DNA from: Pseudomonas alcaligenes
GTDB lineage: Bacteria > Pseudomonadota > Gammaproteobacteria > Pseudomonadales > Pseudomonadaceae
Direction of reading: 5' to 3'
NCBI RefSeq assembly: GCF_014490745.1
Contig: NZ_LZEU01000001.1
Coordinates: forward strand, 1 to 64,000
DNA: 64,000 nucleotides
The notes below the pieces were generated by a model. The model was not told the DNA's origin. It saw nothing but the letters and a program-made list of their open reading frames with translations, and did no database searches. Every line of letters begins with the position of its first letter. Positions within the stretch are counted from its first letter, which is position 1. This document shows, in pieces, positions 46,028 through 55,148 of this stretch. Position numbers and translations under genes: made by a program.

Positions 46028-47389
46028 ATGACCCGCAAGGTTTCCTTCTACAACCTGGCCTGGCGCTGGCATTTCTACGCCGGCCTGTTCGTCATCCCGT
46101 TCATGATCCTGCTGGCCCTGACCGGCATCGTCTACCTGTTCAAACCGCAGCTGGATCAGCTGATGTACCCGCAGTTGTTGCGGGTCGAGGCACGCGGCAC
46201 GCCGCTGTCGGCCGACCTGCAGCTGCAGCGATTGCACGAGGCGCTGCCGCAGGCCGCAGTGAGCAAGTACCTGCCGCCGCTGGACGAACAGAGCAGCGCG
46301 CAATTCGTCGCCGAGCTCGCCGGACGCAAGACCAACCTGTTCCTCGACCCCTACAGCGGTGCACTGCTTGGCCAGCAGGACGCGCAGAACAACCTGCAGG
46401 CCATCGCCCGCAGCCTGCACGGCGAGCTGATGATCGGCCCGCTCGGCGACCGCCTGATCGAACTGGCTGCCGGCTGGGGCGTAGTGCTGGTGGTCTCCGG
46501 CCTGTATCTCTGGTGGCCGCGCGGGCAGGGCGGCGCCGGCGTGCTGTGGCCGCGCCTGAGCGCGCGCGGGCGCCTGCTGTGGCGCGACCTGCATGCGGTG
46601 AGCGGCTTCTGGGGCAGCGCCCTGCTGCTATTCATGCTGCTCAGCGGGATGACCTGGACCGGCTTCTGGGGCGAGAAGTTCGCCGGCGCCTGGAACCACT
46701 TCCCGGCGGCCATGTGGGATGCGGTACCGCAGTCCGACCAGCAGGCGCGCAGCCTCAACACGGCGGCCGCGCAGACCGTGGCCTGGGCGGTGGAGAACAC
46801 CCCGCTGCCTGAGTCGGATGCACATGCCGCGCACCAGGGGCATGCCGCTGCCGGCGCCGCGCAGCCGGGCATCGCTCTGCAGCAGGTGGTCGATACGGCG
46901 CAGCGCCTGGGTGTGGCGCCGGGCTACAGCGTGAGCCTGCCCAGCGGCGCCGAGGGCGTCTACACCATCGCCCTGTTCGCCGACGACCCACGCCACGACG
47001 CCACCCTGCACCTCGACCAGTACAGCGGCGCGGTGCTGGCCGACATCCGCTGGGCCGACTACGGCGCGGTGGCGCGCCTGGTGGAGTCGAGCGCGATGCT
47101 GCATGAAGGCAAGATGTTCGGCCTGGCCAACCAGCTGCTGATGCTCGGCGTATGCCTGCTGATCCTGCTCGGCGCGGTCAGCGGCCTGCTGATGTGGTGG
47201 CTGCGCCGGCCGCAGGGCCGCCTCGGCGTGCCGCCGCTGCGTCACGACCTGCCGTTGTGGAAAGGCGGGGTGGCGATCATGCTGCTGCTCGGCCTCGCCT
47301 TCCCCCTGGTGGGCGCCTCGCTGCTGCTGGTCGGCGGGCTGGACTGGCTGCTGCAGCGCCTGCGCGGCGGCCAGGTGGTGCTGGAGTGA
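46028..47389 (+). CDS. PepSY-domain inner-membrane protein
   Basis: 453 aa. Opening YNLAWRWHFYAGLFVIPFMI is characteristic of PepSY_TM proteins, with helices near 15-38, 145-165, 195-220, 360-390 and 410-440 and two PepSY-like periplasmic parts. A His-rich stretch (DAHAAHQGHAAA, near 262) could bind metal. Related proteins reduce or handle metal-siderophores or copper at the inner membrane. Context suggests copper. Confidence 0.85.
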   Translation: MTRKVSFYNLAWRWHFYAGLFVIPFMILLALTGIVYLFKPQLDQLMYPQLLRVEARGTPLSADLQLQRLHEALPQAAVSKYLPPLDEQSSAQFVAELAGRKTNLFLDPYSGALLGQQDAQNNLQAIARSLHGELMIGPLGDRLIELAAGWGVVLVVSGLYLWWPRGQGGAGVLWPRLSARGRLLWRDLHAVSGFWGSALLLFMLLSGMTWTGFWGEKFAGAWNHFPAAMWDAVPQSDQQARSLNTAAAQTVAWAVENTPLPESDAHAAHQGHAAAGAAQPGIALQQVVDTAQRLGVAPGYSVSLPSGAEGVYTIALFADDPRHDATLHLDQYSGAVLADIRWADYGAVARLVESSAMLHEGKMFGLANQLLMLGVCLLILLGAVSGLLMWWLRRPQGRLGVPPLRHDLPLWKGGVAIMLLLGLAFPLVGASLLLVGGLDWLLQRLRGGQVVLE

Positions 47390-47427
47390 AGCGCGGCATT
47401 CTTTTCAAGCGAAACGGAGAGTCATCC

Positions 47428-47901
47428 ATGCGTCAGAGACTGTTGGTCGGTGCGGCCCTGCTGCTGTTGGCAGCCGTAGGTCAGGCCCACGAATACCAGG
47501 TCGGTGCCCTGCATATCGAGCATCCCTGGGCCCGTGCGATGCCGCCCGGGGTGCCGAATGGCGCGGCCTACCTGGTGGTGCATAACGGCGGCGCGACGGC
47601 CGACCGCCTGCTCGGTGCCGATACCAGCGTGGCGGCGACGGCGGAGATCCACGAGCACATGCACCAGGACGGCCTGATGAAGATGCGCAAGGTCGAGGGC
47701 GGCGTGGCCATTCCGGCGGGTGGCGAGCTGGCGCTGCAACCTATGGGCTACCACCTGATGCTGTTCGGCCTGAAGCAGCCGCTGGAAGACGGCAAGCGTT
47801 TCCCGCTGACCCTGCATTTCGAGCAGGCCGGCGATGTGCAGGTGGAGGTGGCGGTGCAGAAGGATGCACCGGCCGCGGCAGCGGCCGAGCATCAGCACTA
47901 A
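47428..47901 (+). CDS. Periplasmic copper chaperone PCu(A)C
   Basis: 157 aa from the ATG at 47428. Signal peptide ending at GQA (residue 20); HPWARAMPPGVPNGAAYLVV near 32-51; copper ligands in HEHMHQDGLMKM and GYHLMLFGL match the H(M)x10Mx21HxM pattern. A His-containing tail (AEHQH) may add metal affinity. The family delivers Cu(I) to periplasmic enzymes such as cytochrome oxidase. Confidence 0.9.
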   Translation: MRQRLLVGAALLLLAAVGQAHEYQVGALHIEHPWARAMPPGVPNGAAYLVVHNGGATADRLLGADTSVAATAEIHEHMHQDGLMKMRKVEGGVAIPAGGELALQPMGYHLMLFGLKQPLEDGKRFPLTLHFEQAGDVQVEVAVQKDAPAAAAAEHQH

Positions 47902-47906
47902 GGGCT

Positions 47907-47938
47907 GGCCCGCCACCGGCCCAGGCCGGTGGCGGGCC
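47907..47938. terminator. 15-bp perfect GC hairpin between convergent genes
   Basis: GGCCCGCCACCGGCC-CA-GGCCGGTGGCGGGCC lies between the stops of the copper chaperone and the thioesterase. There is no T-run, so it may be a transcript-stabilising or weak bidirectional terminator structure. Confidence 0.5.
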
Positions 47939-47943
47939 CGGGC

Positions 47944-48420
47944 TCAGGCATTGAGCTCGCGGTAGCGCAGCTCCAGTTCCTCGCGGATGGCGCGGCGCTG
48001 CTGGGCCTGGGAGAAGCGCCGCTGCTCGTCGGCGCTTTCCGGCTGCAGCGGCGGTACCGGCTGCGACTGGCCGTTGTCGTCCACCGCGATCATGGTGAAG
48101 AAGCAGCTATTGGTATGGCGTACCGAGCGCTCGCGGATGTTCTCGGTGACCACCTTGATGCCGATCTCCATCGAGGTGCGCCCGGTGTAGTTGACCGCGG
48201 CGAGGAAGGTCACCAGCTCGCCGACGTTGATCGGCTCGCGGAAGATCACCTGATCCACCGACAGGGTCACCACGTAGCTGCCGGCATAGCGGCTGGCACA
48301 GGCGTAGGCGACCTGGTCGAGGTATTTGAGCAGGGTGCCGCCATGCACCTTGCCGGAAAAGTTGGCCATGTCCGGAGTCATCAGGACGGTCATCGACAGT
48401 TTGTTGGTTCCAAGTTCCAT
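47944..48420 (-). CDS. Acyl-CoA thioesterase (YciA-like hotdog fold)
   Basis: 158 aa from the ATG at 48420. Hotdog signatures: LMTPDMANFSGKVHGGTLLK with the catalytic-site segment, YLDQVAYACASRYAGSYVVT, and DQVIFREPINVGELV. It hydrolyses acyl-CoA esters in the cytoplasm. A Gln/Arg-rich C-terminal tail follows the domain. Confidence 0.92.
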   Translation of the reverse strand: MELGTNKLSMTVLMTPDMANFSGKVHGGTLLKYLDQVAYACASRYAGSYVVTLSVDQVIFREPINVGELVTFLAAVNYTGRTSMEIGIKVVTENIRERSVRHTNSCFFTMIAVDDNGQSQPVPPLQPESADEQRRFSQAQQRRAIREELELRYRELNA

Positions 48421-48694
48421 GCGTTTCTCATAGGCAAATAAGGTATGGCTGGCCTGTGCAGTCCTGCGGGTCTGCTTGTTGTTATAGGTGCTGCTATTGA
48501 TCTTCGCCGGGCCAGCGCTGCCGGGCATGCAAGTTTGTGGCCCCCCGCGTCGCCGGATTGGCGCCAGTAAGCGGGGCCAGGCGGCACGGCGGGCCGCCGG
48601 CAGGGCCATTCTCGCGCCGTGGGCGCCGGCCGGGGAATCGCGCGCGTTCTTGGCGCGTGCCGCACCGTCGCGGAGCAGACGGCGCGCGGCTGGC

Positions 48695-49672
48695 TCAGGA
48701 CACGCCGGCCTGCCAGCGCTTGCGCGCATGCAGGTAAGCGGCGCTGTCGGCATAGCCGAGCTGCTCGGCGATCTGGCTGCGGTTGAGGCCCTGCAGTTCC
48801 AGGCTCTGCTCCAGCTCGGCGCGCACCGCGTCGAGCACTTCGCGAAAACCCAGGCCTTCTTCCTGCAGGCGCCGGCGCAGGGTACGCGGGCTCTGGTGCA
48901 GGGCTTCGGCGGCGGCTTCCAGGCTGGGCGGGCAGGCGCGGCGCAGGTCTCCGCGCACCTGCTCGGCGACCTTGGCCGCCCAGCCGTTGAGTTGCTGCAG
49001 GCGCGCCAGGCGGCGATCCAGGCTGTCGCAGAGCAGCTCCACCAGCACCGGGTGATGCTGCTGCATGGGCAGTTCCAGGCAGGCGGCATCCAGGTACAGG
49101 CGATTGTACGGGGCGTCGAACTGCACCTGGCCGAACCAGGGCTTGTACTGCGCATGGTAGGCCGGGCGGGGGTGGCGGAACTCGGCGCCGAGCAGCTGGA
49201 AGGCCTGGCCGGCGCCCAGGCGCAACATGCTCACGGCCATCACCGAATAGTGCTCGGTGACGAAGCGCGCCAGGGCCCCCGGTGCATCGATCTGAAGCTC
49301 GATGACCAGGCGCTCGCCATCGCGCTGCAGACGCACCCGCTCCATGTCCGAGGCCAGGCGCGCATAGCGCTGCCAGTGCTGCAGCGCCTCGGTGACGCTG
49401 GCGCTGAACTGCGCCAGATGCAGCAGTACGTGCCAGTCGCCGGGGCTGAACTGGGCGAACAGGTTGAGGCCGATGGCCGGGTCGAGCTCGGCGGCCTGCA
49501 GCCACAGCTGTTCCAGGTGCACCAGGCTGTATTCCTGCTGCGGCCGGTGCTGGCTGAGGAAACGCTGCAGCACGCGCCCCAGGGGGCCGCGATGGAAACG
49601 CTGGGGGCCAGGGCGGGGCGGGTTCGCCGGCAGATTGGCCACTTCGGGCAGATTGTTGTCCGTTTCGCGCAT
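48695..49672 (-). CDS. AraC-family transcriptional regulator
   Basis: 325 aa from the ATG at 49672 (an earlier in-frame start at 49708 is possible). The N-terminal arabinose-binding-like regulatory domain includes AFQLLGAEFRHPRPAYHAQY; the C-terminal HTH_18 includes LHQSPRTLRRRLQEEGLGFR and RSQIAEQLGYADSAAYLHAR. It resembles the OruR/ArgR-like group with this domain order. It is divergent from the fatty acid hydroxylase gene 70 bp away, which it may control. The 274 bp downstream (48421-48694) hold no feature I can support. Confidence 0.9.
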   Translation of the reverse strand: MRETDNNLPEVANLPANPPRPGPQRFHRGPLGRVLQRFLSQHRPQQEYSLVHLEQLWLQAAELDPAIGLNLFAQFSPGDWHVLLHLAQFSASVTEALQHWQRYARLASDMERVRLQRDGERLVIELQIDAPGALARFVTEHYSVMAVSMLRLGAGQAFQLLGAEFRHPRPAYHAQYKPWFGQVQFDAPYNRLYLDAACLELPMQQHHPVLVELLCDSLDRRLARLQQLNGWAAKVAEQVRGDLRRACPPSLEAAAEALHQSPRTLRRRLQEEGLGFREVLDAVRAELEQSLELQGLNRSQIAEQLGYADSAAYLHARKRWQAGVS

Positions 49673-49742
49673 GGTGGCGGTTGTCGACCTGGCATCTGAT
49701 ACAGGCAACCCGGTAGGCCGGGATTTCTATCCAGAGGTTGCC

Positions 49743-50600
49743 ATGAACCCGAGTTCCATCGCCAACAATCCGATTGCCGTCGTCAGCCTGATCTTTCTCG
49801 GCTTTATCCTGCTCGAGATCGTGCTCGGCTGCTTCCGCCAGCCGCGTGGCCAGCGCCGCGATGTGCTGATCGAGGTGATCGGCTCCAGCCTGCTGCTGGG
49901 CGCGACCTTCCCGCTGATCATGTTCCTCGCCGACTTCGCCCTCGGCGAGTGGCTGCCGCAGGCGCGCGGCGCCCTGGCGGGGATTCCCTTCGTTGCCGGC
50001 TTCGCCCTGTTCCTGCTGTTCGACGACATGACCCAGTACTGGTGGCATCGCCTCAGCCACAAGGTGCCGTTCCTCTACAGCCTGCACCGCGCGCATCACT
50101 CGGCGCCGTACATGAGCATCCGCATCGTCTACCGCAACAACAGCTTCTACTACCTGCTGATGCCCGGCATCTGGCTGTCCGCCGCGCTGATCTACCTGGG
50201 TCTGGCGCCGGTCTACTACGTCTACCTGATCCTCAAGATGTGCGTGATCTTCGGCGCCCACAGCAGCGTGGCCTGGGATGACAAGCTCTACCGCATCCCG
50301 GCCCTGCGCCCGCTGATGTGGCTGCTCGAACGCACCATCTCCACCCCCGCCACCCATTCCGCCCACCACGGCCTGAACGCCGATGACGGGGTGACCAACT
50401 ACAAGGGCAACTTCGGCAACCTGCTGTTCTTCTGGGACGTGCTGTTCGGCAGCGCCAAGATCACCCGGCGCCGCCCCGAGCAGTACGGCATCGAGGACAT
50501 GAGCCCGGTGAGCTGGCAGCAGGAGCTGTTCTGGCCGCTGGTGCGCACGCCCAAGGCCGAGCCGACTGCCAGTAGCGAGCTGAAGGAGCTGGCCCGATGA
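49743..50600 (+). CDS. Fatty acid hydroxylase / sterol desaturase family membrane protein
   Basis: 285 aa. At least four membrane helices and the His clusters of the di-iron family: WWHRLSHKVP, LHRAHHSAPY and THSAHHGLN. It would hydroxylate or desaturate a lipid-like substrate in the inner membrane. Its stop overlaps the start of the flavin reductase gene by four bases (ATGA), so an electron-supply relation is possible though not shown. Confidence 0.88.
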   Translation: MNPSSIANNPIAVVSLIFLGFILLEIVLGCFRQPRGQRRDVLIEVIGSSLLLGATFPLIMFLADFALGEWLPQARGALAGIPFVAGFALFLLFDDMTQYWWHRLSHKVPFLYSLHRAHHSAPYMSIRIVYRNNSFYYLLMPGIWLSAALIYLGLAPVYYVYLILKMCVIFGAHSSVAWDDKLYRIPALRPLMWLLERTISTPATHSAHHGLNADDGVTNYKGNFGNLLFFWDVLFGSAKITRRRPEQYGIEDMSPVSWQQELFWPLVRTPKAEPTASSELKELAR

Positions 50601-51187
50601 GCCTGAATATCGTCCTGGTCGCCGGCTCCAGCCGTAGCGACAGCCAGACTGCCAAGGTCGCCGCCTACCTGGCCGCGCGCCTGCAGCAGCGCGATGCGCA
50701 GACGCAGATCATCGACCTGGGCCGCAACGCCTTGCCGCTGTGGCCGGCGGACGCTGCTCACGACCACTGGCCGGCCATGGCCGAGCAGCTCAAGGGTGCC
50801 GATGCGCTGGTCGTGCTCAGCCCGGAATGGAACGGCATGGCCAGCCCGGCGCTGAAGAACTTCTTCCTCTACGCCGGGCGCGCCGAGCTGGCGCACAAGC
50901 CGGCGCTGCTGGTGGGGGTATCATCGGGGCAGGGCGGCGCCTATCCGCTGTCCGAGCTGCGCGCTTCCAGCTACAAGAACTGCCGCATCTGCTTTATTCC
51001 GGAGCAGCTGATCGTGCGCCAGGTGGAGGCGGTGCTGAACGACGTGCAGGCGGCCGACGGCGATGACCAGCGCATCCGCCTGCGCGCCGACTGGGCGCTG
51101 GAGGTGCTGCTGGAATACGCCGAGGCGCTGCGCGGCCTGCCCCAGCGCATCGACTGGAGCGAGCCGCAGTTTGGCAATGGTATGTGA
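50597..51187 (+). CDS. NADPH-dependent FMN reductase-like protein
   Basis: 196 aa, flavodoxin-like fold: VLVAGSSRSDSQTAKVAAYL-type opening (VAGSSRSDSQTAKVA), then VVLSPEWNGMASPALKNFFL, typical of the FMN_red family. Overlaps the hydroxylase gene. Probably a soluble flavin-dependent oxidoreductase. Confidence 0.88.
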   Translation: MSLNIVLVAGSSRSDSQTAKVAAYLAARLQQRDAQTQIIDLGRNALPLWPADAAHDHWPAMAEQLKGADALVVLSPEWNGMASPALKNFFLYAGRAELAHKPALLVGVSSGQGGAYPLSELRASSYKNCRICFIPEQLIVRQVEAVLNDVQAADGDDQRIRLRADWALEVLLEYAEALRGLPQRIDWSEPQFGNGM

Positions 51188-51228
51188 AGGGTAACCGGCA
51201 TCCGCAGGCTGTGAGTTTGCTCCGCTTG

Positions 51229-51345
51229 CCGTCGCTCCCGCGAAGGCGGGAGCCCAGGTGCCACGGATATTCTGGATTATTCCCCTTCGGGCCAGCGCAA
51301 GCGCTGTTCGGCGATAAACCCACCGTCCCGCCTGCGCGGGAATGA
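51229..51345. repeat. Inverted pair of CCCGCGNAGGCGGG dispersed repeats
   Basis: GTCGCTCCCGCGAAGGCGGG (near 51229-51250) and, inverted, CCCGCCTGCGCGGGAATGAC (near 51329-51348) flank about 80 bp. Each is a short hairpin of a repeat type common in proteobacterial genomes. The pair occupies most of the space between two convergent genes. Confidence 0.65.
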
Positions 51346-51376
51346 CGACTCTTTAGAGTTTCAGCCGGGTAGGGAA

Positions 51377-52744
51377 TCAGGCGTGGGTCAGGTACCAGCG
51401 CCAGTCTTGTTCACCGACCTCGCCAACGAACTGGCGGAACTCTTCCCACTTGATCGCCAGGAAGATCTTCAGGAAGTCCTCGCCCAGCGCTTCCTTGGCC
51501 CAGCTCGATTGCTCCAGGTTGCGCAGGGCGGTCAGCCAGTCGGTGGGCAGGGTTTCGCGGGCCTGCTCGTAGCCGTTGCCGACTATCGCTTCGCCCGGAT
51601 CAATCTGGTTCTTGATGCCGTGGTGGATGCCGACGAGGATCGCCGCCGCCGCCAGGTAGGGGTTGGCATCGGCGCCGCAGATGCGGTGCTCGACGTGGCG
51701 GCTCTTGGCCGGGCCACCCGGTACGCGGAACGACACGGTGCGGTTGTTCACCCCCCAGCTCTTGGCCAGCGGTGCGTAACTGTTGGCCTGGAAGCGCCGG
51801 TAGGAGTTGGCGTTGGGGCAGAAGATCGCCAGGGCGTCGTTGAGCGTGGCCATCATGCCGCCGATGGCGTGCTTGAGCAGCGGCGTGCCGTGCGGGTCTT
51901 CGCTGGCCATCAGGTTGTTGCCGTCGGCGTCCGCCAGGCTGACGTGCATATGCAGGCCGCTGCCGGCCAGGTCGCCGAACGGCTTGGCCATAAAGCAGGC
52001 TTGCAGCCCGTGCTTGTTGGCCACGCCCTTGACCAGGCGCTTGTAGCGCACGCCTTCGTCGACCGCCTGCAGCGCGTCGAAGCGGTGCTCCAGGGTCAGC
52101 TCGACCTGGCCCGGAGCGTATTCGGAAATCGCCGTGCGCACCGGCAGGCCCTGCACTTCGCAGGCGGCGTAGAGGTCGTCGAGGAACGGCTGCAGCTGCT
52201 CCAGCTCGTACACGCCATACACCTGCGGCGCCTGCGGGCGCACGCCGTTGGCTTGCAGCGCCGGCTGCGGACGGCCATTGGCGTCGCGTTGTTTATCCAG
52301 CAGGTAGAACTCCAGCTCCACCGCCATCACCGGGTGGTAGCCGTCGGCCTTGAGCGCGTCGATGGCGCGGGCCAGCACATGGCGGGGATCGCCGGGGGTG
52401 GCCGGCAGGCCTTGGGTCGGGTGCATGCTCACCTGCAGCTGGCCGGTGGGCACGGTGCGCCAGGGTTGCAGGGTCAGGCTGCCGGGAATCGGGTAGGTCC
52501 AGCAGTCGGCGTCGGCGACTTCCCATACCAGGCCGCTGGCCTCCACGTCTTCGCCCTGGATGGTCAGCGAAAGGATCGAGCTGGGCAGCGGCCGGCCGTT
52601 CTCATAGATGGCCAGCAGCTCGTCGCGGTGCAGCAGCTTGCCGCGCGGGATGCCGTTGGCGTCGATCAGCATCAGCTCGATGCTGCGTACTTCCGGGTGC
52701 TTGGCGAGAAAGTCGCGGGCTTCCTGGGGATTGGCGAATTGCAT
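51377..52744 (-). CDS. Glutamine-synthetase-family gamma-glutamyl-amine ligase (PuuA/SpuI/IpuC-like)
   Basis: 455 aa from the ATG at 52744 (AGGA seven bases upstream). GS signatures: VELEFYLLD, GSGLHMHVSLAD, NRTVSFRVPGG and HVEHRICGADANPYLAAAAI. It is shorter than housekeeping GlnA and lacks its adenylylation-site tyrosine region as far as I can see, matching ligases that attach glutamate to an amine before oxidation. With the neighbouring aminotransferase and SDR it probably starts catabolism of a polyamine or other amine. The exact substrate cannot be read from sequence. Confidence 0.85.
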   Translation of the reverse strand: MQFANPQEARDFLAKHPEVRSIELMLIDANGIPRGKLLHRDELLAIYENGRPLPSSILSLTIQGEDVEASGLVWEVADADCWTYPIPGSLTLQPWRTVPTGQLQVSMHPTQGLPATPGDPRHVLARAIDALKADGYHPVMAVELEFYLLDKQRDANGRPQPALQANGVRPQAPQVYGVYELEQLQPFLDDLYAACEVQGLPVRTAISEYAPGQVELTLEHRFDALQAVDEGVRYKRLVKGVANKHGLQACFMAKPFGDLAGSGLHMHVSLADADGNNLMASEDPHGTPLLKHAIGGMMATLNDALAIFCPNANSYRRFQANSYAPLAKSWGVNNRTVSFRVPGGPAKSRHVEHRICGADANPYLAAAAILVGIHHGIKNQIDPGEAIVGNGYEQARETLPTDWLTALRNLEQSSWAKEALGEDFLKIFLAIKWEEFRQFVGEVGEQDWRWYLTHA

Positions 52745-52759
52745 GGTGGTGTCCTTTGT

Positions 52760-52848
52760 TCGCCCTCTCCCCACGGGAGAGGGTTGGGATGAGGGGAGAG
52801 CCCCTCATCCGCCCTTCGGGCACCTTCTCCCAGAGGGAGAAGGGATGT
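52760..52848. repeat. Tail-to-tail pair of CCCTCTCCC-type dispersed repeats
   Basis: One unit (CCCTCTCCCCACGGGAGAGG..., ending ATGAGGGG) is followed by an inverted unit (CCCCTCATCCGCCCTTCGGG, then CTTCTCCCAGAGGGAGAAG). The arms form hairpins. Related to the copy inside vgrG. Fills the gap between two co-directional genes and may affect the balance of their transcripts. Confidence 0.7.
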
Positions 52849-54240
52849 TCAGATCCGTGCGCCGGGAATGGCCAGCAGCTCGGTCAGGGCCTGGTCGAGC
52901 ATGCCGATCAGCTTGTCCACGTCGTCCGCCGTGGTGCTCGGGCAGCACAGGGTCATGTTGTGGAACGGGGTGATCAGGATGCCGCGGTTGATCAGGTACA
53001 GGTGCAGGGCCATCTGCAGCTCGTCGTGGAAGGCCGCCTCGGCCTCGGCGCCGGTCTTCGGCGACACCGGGCAGAACTGGAACTCGCTGCGCGCGCCCAG
53101 CTCGGTGACCGACCACTTGAGCTCGTGCTTGCCGATCAGGCTGCGGAAGCCGTCGGCCAGGCGCTTGGCCAGCGGCAGCATGTGCGCGTAGGCGGCCGGG
53201 GTCATCACCTGTTCCAGGTTGGCGCGCATGCAGTGCATGGCCAGGGCGTTGGCCGACAGGGTGGTACCCATGCCGCTGTGTCCATGGCCGTGGCTGCCCT
53301 CGCTGGCGCGTTGGCGCGATTCGGTCATGGCCTTGGCCATCGCCGCGCTGCAGCCGAAGATGCCGCACGGCACGCCACCGGCGATCGGCTTGCCGACCAC
53401 GAAGAAGTCCGGGTCGAGATCCCACAGCTGGGTACAGCCGCCGATATCGGTGGAGATGGTGTGGGTCTCGTCGATGATCAGCAGGCTGCCGTATTTACGG
53501 GTCAGCTCGCGGCACTTCTGCATGAAGCCCGGCTCGGGCAGCACCATGCCGATATTGGTCATCGCCGGCTCGCACAGCAGGGCGCAGACGTCGCCTTGCG
53601 CCAGCGCGGCTTCCAGCGCCTCGACGTCGTTGAACGGGATCGAGCGGCTGTACTGGGTCAGGTCGTAGGCCTGGCCGACCAGGCCGGAGCGCGGCACGGT
53701 CGCGCCGTCGCGGTAGCGCACCATCACGTCGTCGACGGTGCCGTGGTAGCAGCCGTCGAACACCAGCAGGGTCTTGCGCTGGGTGATCGCGCGGGCCCAG
53801 CGCAGCACGTAGCGGTTGGAGTCGGTGGCGGTGGCGGTGACCTGCCAGAACGGCAGGCCGAAGCGTGCGGCCAGCAGCTCGCCGCAGACCACTGCGTCCT
53901 CGCCCGGCAGCATGGTGGTCAGGCCGTTGTTGCCCTGCTCGGCGATGGCCTTGGCGATCGGATCCGGCGAGTGGCCGAACATGGTGCCGGTGTCGCCCAG
54001 GCAGAAGTCGATGTACTCGTGGCCGTCGACGTCATAGAAGCGCGCGCCCTTGGCTCGCTCGACGAACAGCGGCACCGGGGTCGACCAGTCGGCCATCCAG
54101 TGCATCGGTACGCCGCCATACAGGGAGTTGCGGGCGCGCTCGGCCAGGGCCACGGACTTCGGGTTGCGGGCCAGGAAACGTTCGCGCTCACGGGCGAAGA
54201 AGGTTTCCACGGCGGTTGGATGGATGCCACTGGCGGTCAT
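52849..54240 (-). CDS. Class III PLP aminotransferase (glutamate-1-semialdehyde-mutase-like subgroup)
   Basis: 463 aa from the ATG at 54240 (GAGG upstream). Class III features: DVDGHEYIDFCLGDTGTMFG, FDGCYHGT, IIDETHTIS and the PLP lysine in VVGKPIAGG near residue 284. It is related to GSA aminomutase but is not HemL by context. It probably transaminates an intermediate of the amine pathway of the preceding ligase gene, with which it shares strand and operon. Transcription starts from the operator-containing divergent region. Confidence 0.85.
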   Translation of the reverse strand: MTASGIHPTAVETFFARERERFLARNPKSVALAERARNSLYGGVPMHWMADWSTPVPLFVERAKGARFYDVDGHEYIDFCLGDTGTMFGHSPDPIAKAIAEQGNNGLTTMLPGEDAVVCGELLAARFGLPFWQVTATATDSNRYVLRWARAITQRKTLLVFDGCYHGTVDDVMVRYRDGATVPRSGLVGQAYDLTQYSRSIPFNDVEALEAALAQGDVCALLCEPAMTNIGMVLPEPGFMQKCRELTRKYGSLLIIDETHTISTDIGGCTQLWDLDPDFFVVGKPIAGGVPCGIFGCSAAMAKAMTESRQRASEGSHGHGHSGMGTTLSANALAMHCMRANLEQVMTPAAYAHMLPLAKRLADGFRSLIGKHELKWSVTELGARSEFQFCPVSPKTGAEAEAAFHDELQMALHLYLINRGILITPFHNMTLCCPSTTADDVDKLIGMLDQALTELLAIPGARI

Positions 54241-54275
54241 GTTGCACACCTCGTTCGAATTTATGCACATGCTCT

Positions 54276-54289
54276 TTTGTGATCACAAA
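54276..54289. promoter_or_regulatory. Operator 1: TTTGTGATCACAAA
   Basis: Perfect 14-bp palindrome 36 bp before the aminotransferase start, of the TGTNNNACA-like shape bound by FadR/VanR-type GntR proteins. A GntR gene lies about 1 kb away. Confidence 0.7.
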
Positions 54290-54338
54290 TAAGTCAATAG
54301 ATGTCTTATAAGCGGTATTCAGGTAGATTCATCTGTAA

Positions 54339-54352
54339 TTTGTGATCACAGG
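54339..54352. promoter_or_regulatory. Operator 2: TTTGTGATCACAGG
   Basis: Same core as operator 1, with centres 63 bp apart (six helical turns), just before the SDR start at 54364. It overlaps the SDR ribosome binding region (AGGTG), so bound regulator should block that gene directly. Confidence 0.7.
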
Positions 54353-54363
54353 TGCATGTCGAG

Positions 54364-55134
54364 ATGAACCATCAGCAGCAGGTTGCCCTGGTCAGCGGGG
54401 CTGGCAGCGACAGCGGTATCGGCCTGGCCATCGCCCGCCGCCTGGGCCGCCAGGGCGTGCGCGTGCTGCTCAGCGCCAGCAGTGCGCGCATCGAGACGCG
54501 GGCCGCCGAGCTGCGGGCAGAAGGCATTGAAGCACGCGCCCGGGCCGCCGACCTTACCGACGAGCAGCAGGTGGCCGCGCTGGCCGCCTGGGCCCTGGAG
54601 CAGTGGGGCCAGGTGGACATCCTGGTGAACAACGCCGGCATGGCTATGCAGGGTAGCCCGGAGCCGTTCGCCGAGCTGGCGGGCATGGATCTGGCCACCT
54701 GGAACCTGTCGCTGGCGCGCAACCTGAGCAGCGCCTTCCTGCTCACCCGTGCCCTGCTGCCGGCCATGCAGGCGCGCGGCTACGGGCGCATCGTCAATAT
54801 CAGCTCGACCACTGGCACCCGCGGTAGCAACCCGGGCGAGGCGGCCTACAGCGCGGCCAAGGCCGGCATGCTTGGCATGAGCATGGGCCTGGCGCTGGAA
54901 GTGGCGCGCCAGGGCATCACGGTCAACAGCGTGGCGCCGGGCTGGATCGCCACCGGCTCGAGTACCGAGGAAGAACGGCGCGCCGCCGAATACACCCCGC
55001 TCGGCCGCGCCGGTCGCCCGGAGGAAGTGGCCGCCGCGGTGGCCTTTCTCGCCTCGCCCGAGGCCAGCTATATCACCGGCGAAGTCCTCGTCGTGGATGG
55101 CGGCAACTGCCTGATCGAGAACAAGGCCCCCTGA
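54364..55134 (+). CDS. SDR-family oxidoreductase
   Basis: 256 aa from the ATG at 54364 (a GTG at 54352 is possible). Rossmann motif SGAGSDSGIGLAIAR, NNAGMAM, catalytic Ser in NISSTT, and YSAAK give the classical SDR set; INGE-type ending YITGEVLVVDGG. NAD(P)-dependent alcohol or keto reduction is expected. It diverges from the ligase/aminotransferase pair and shares the operator region. Confidence 0.9.
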   Translation: MNHQQQVALVSGAGSDSGIGLAIARRLGRQGVRVLLSASSARIETRAAELRAEGIEARARAADLTDEQQVAALAAWALEQWGQVDILVNNAGMAMQGSPEPFAELAGMDLATWNLSLARNLSSAFLLTRALLPAMQARGYGRIVNISSTTGTRGSNPGEAAYSAAKAGMLGMSMGLALEVARQGITVNSVAPGWIATGSSTEEERRAAEYTPLGRAGRPEEVAAAVAFLASPEASYITGEVLVVDGGNCLIENKAP

Positions 55135-55148
55135 GTGGCTATGCGTCG

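Noticed and set aside
48390..50369. 659-codon minus-strand open frame spanning the thioesterase start, AraC and hydroxylase genes
   Set aside because: It crosses three supported genes and a promoter region, and the Pro/Arg-rich translation has no domain.
54276..54352. TGTGATCACA as Vfr/CRP sites
   Set aside because: CRP-type sites need six bases between TGTGA and TCACA. Here the halves touch, which fits a GntR operator.
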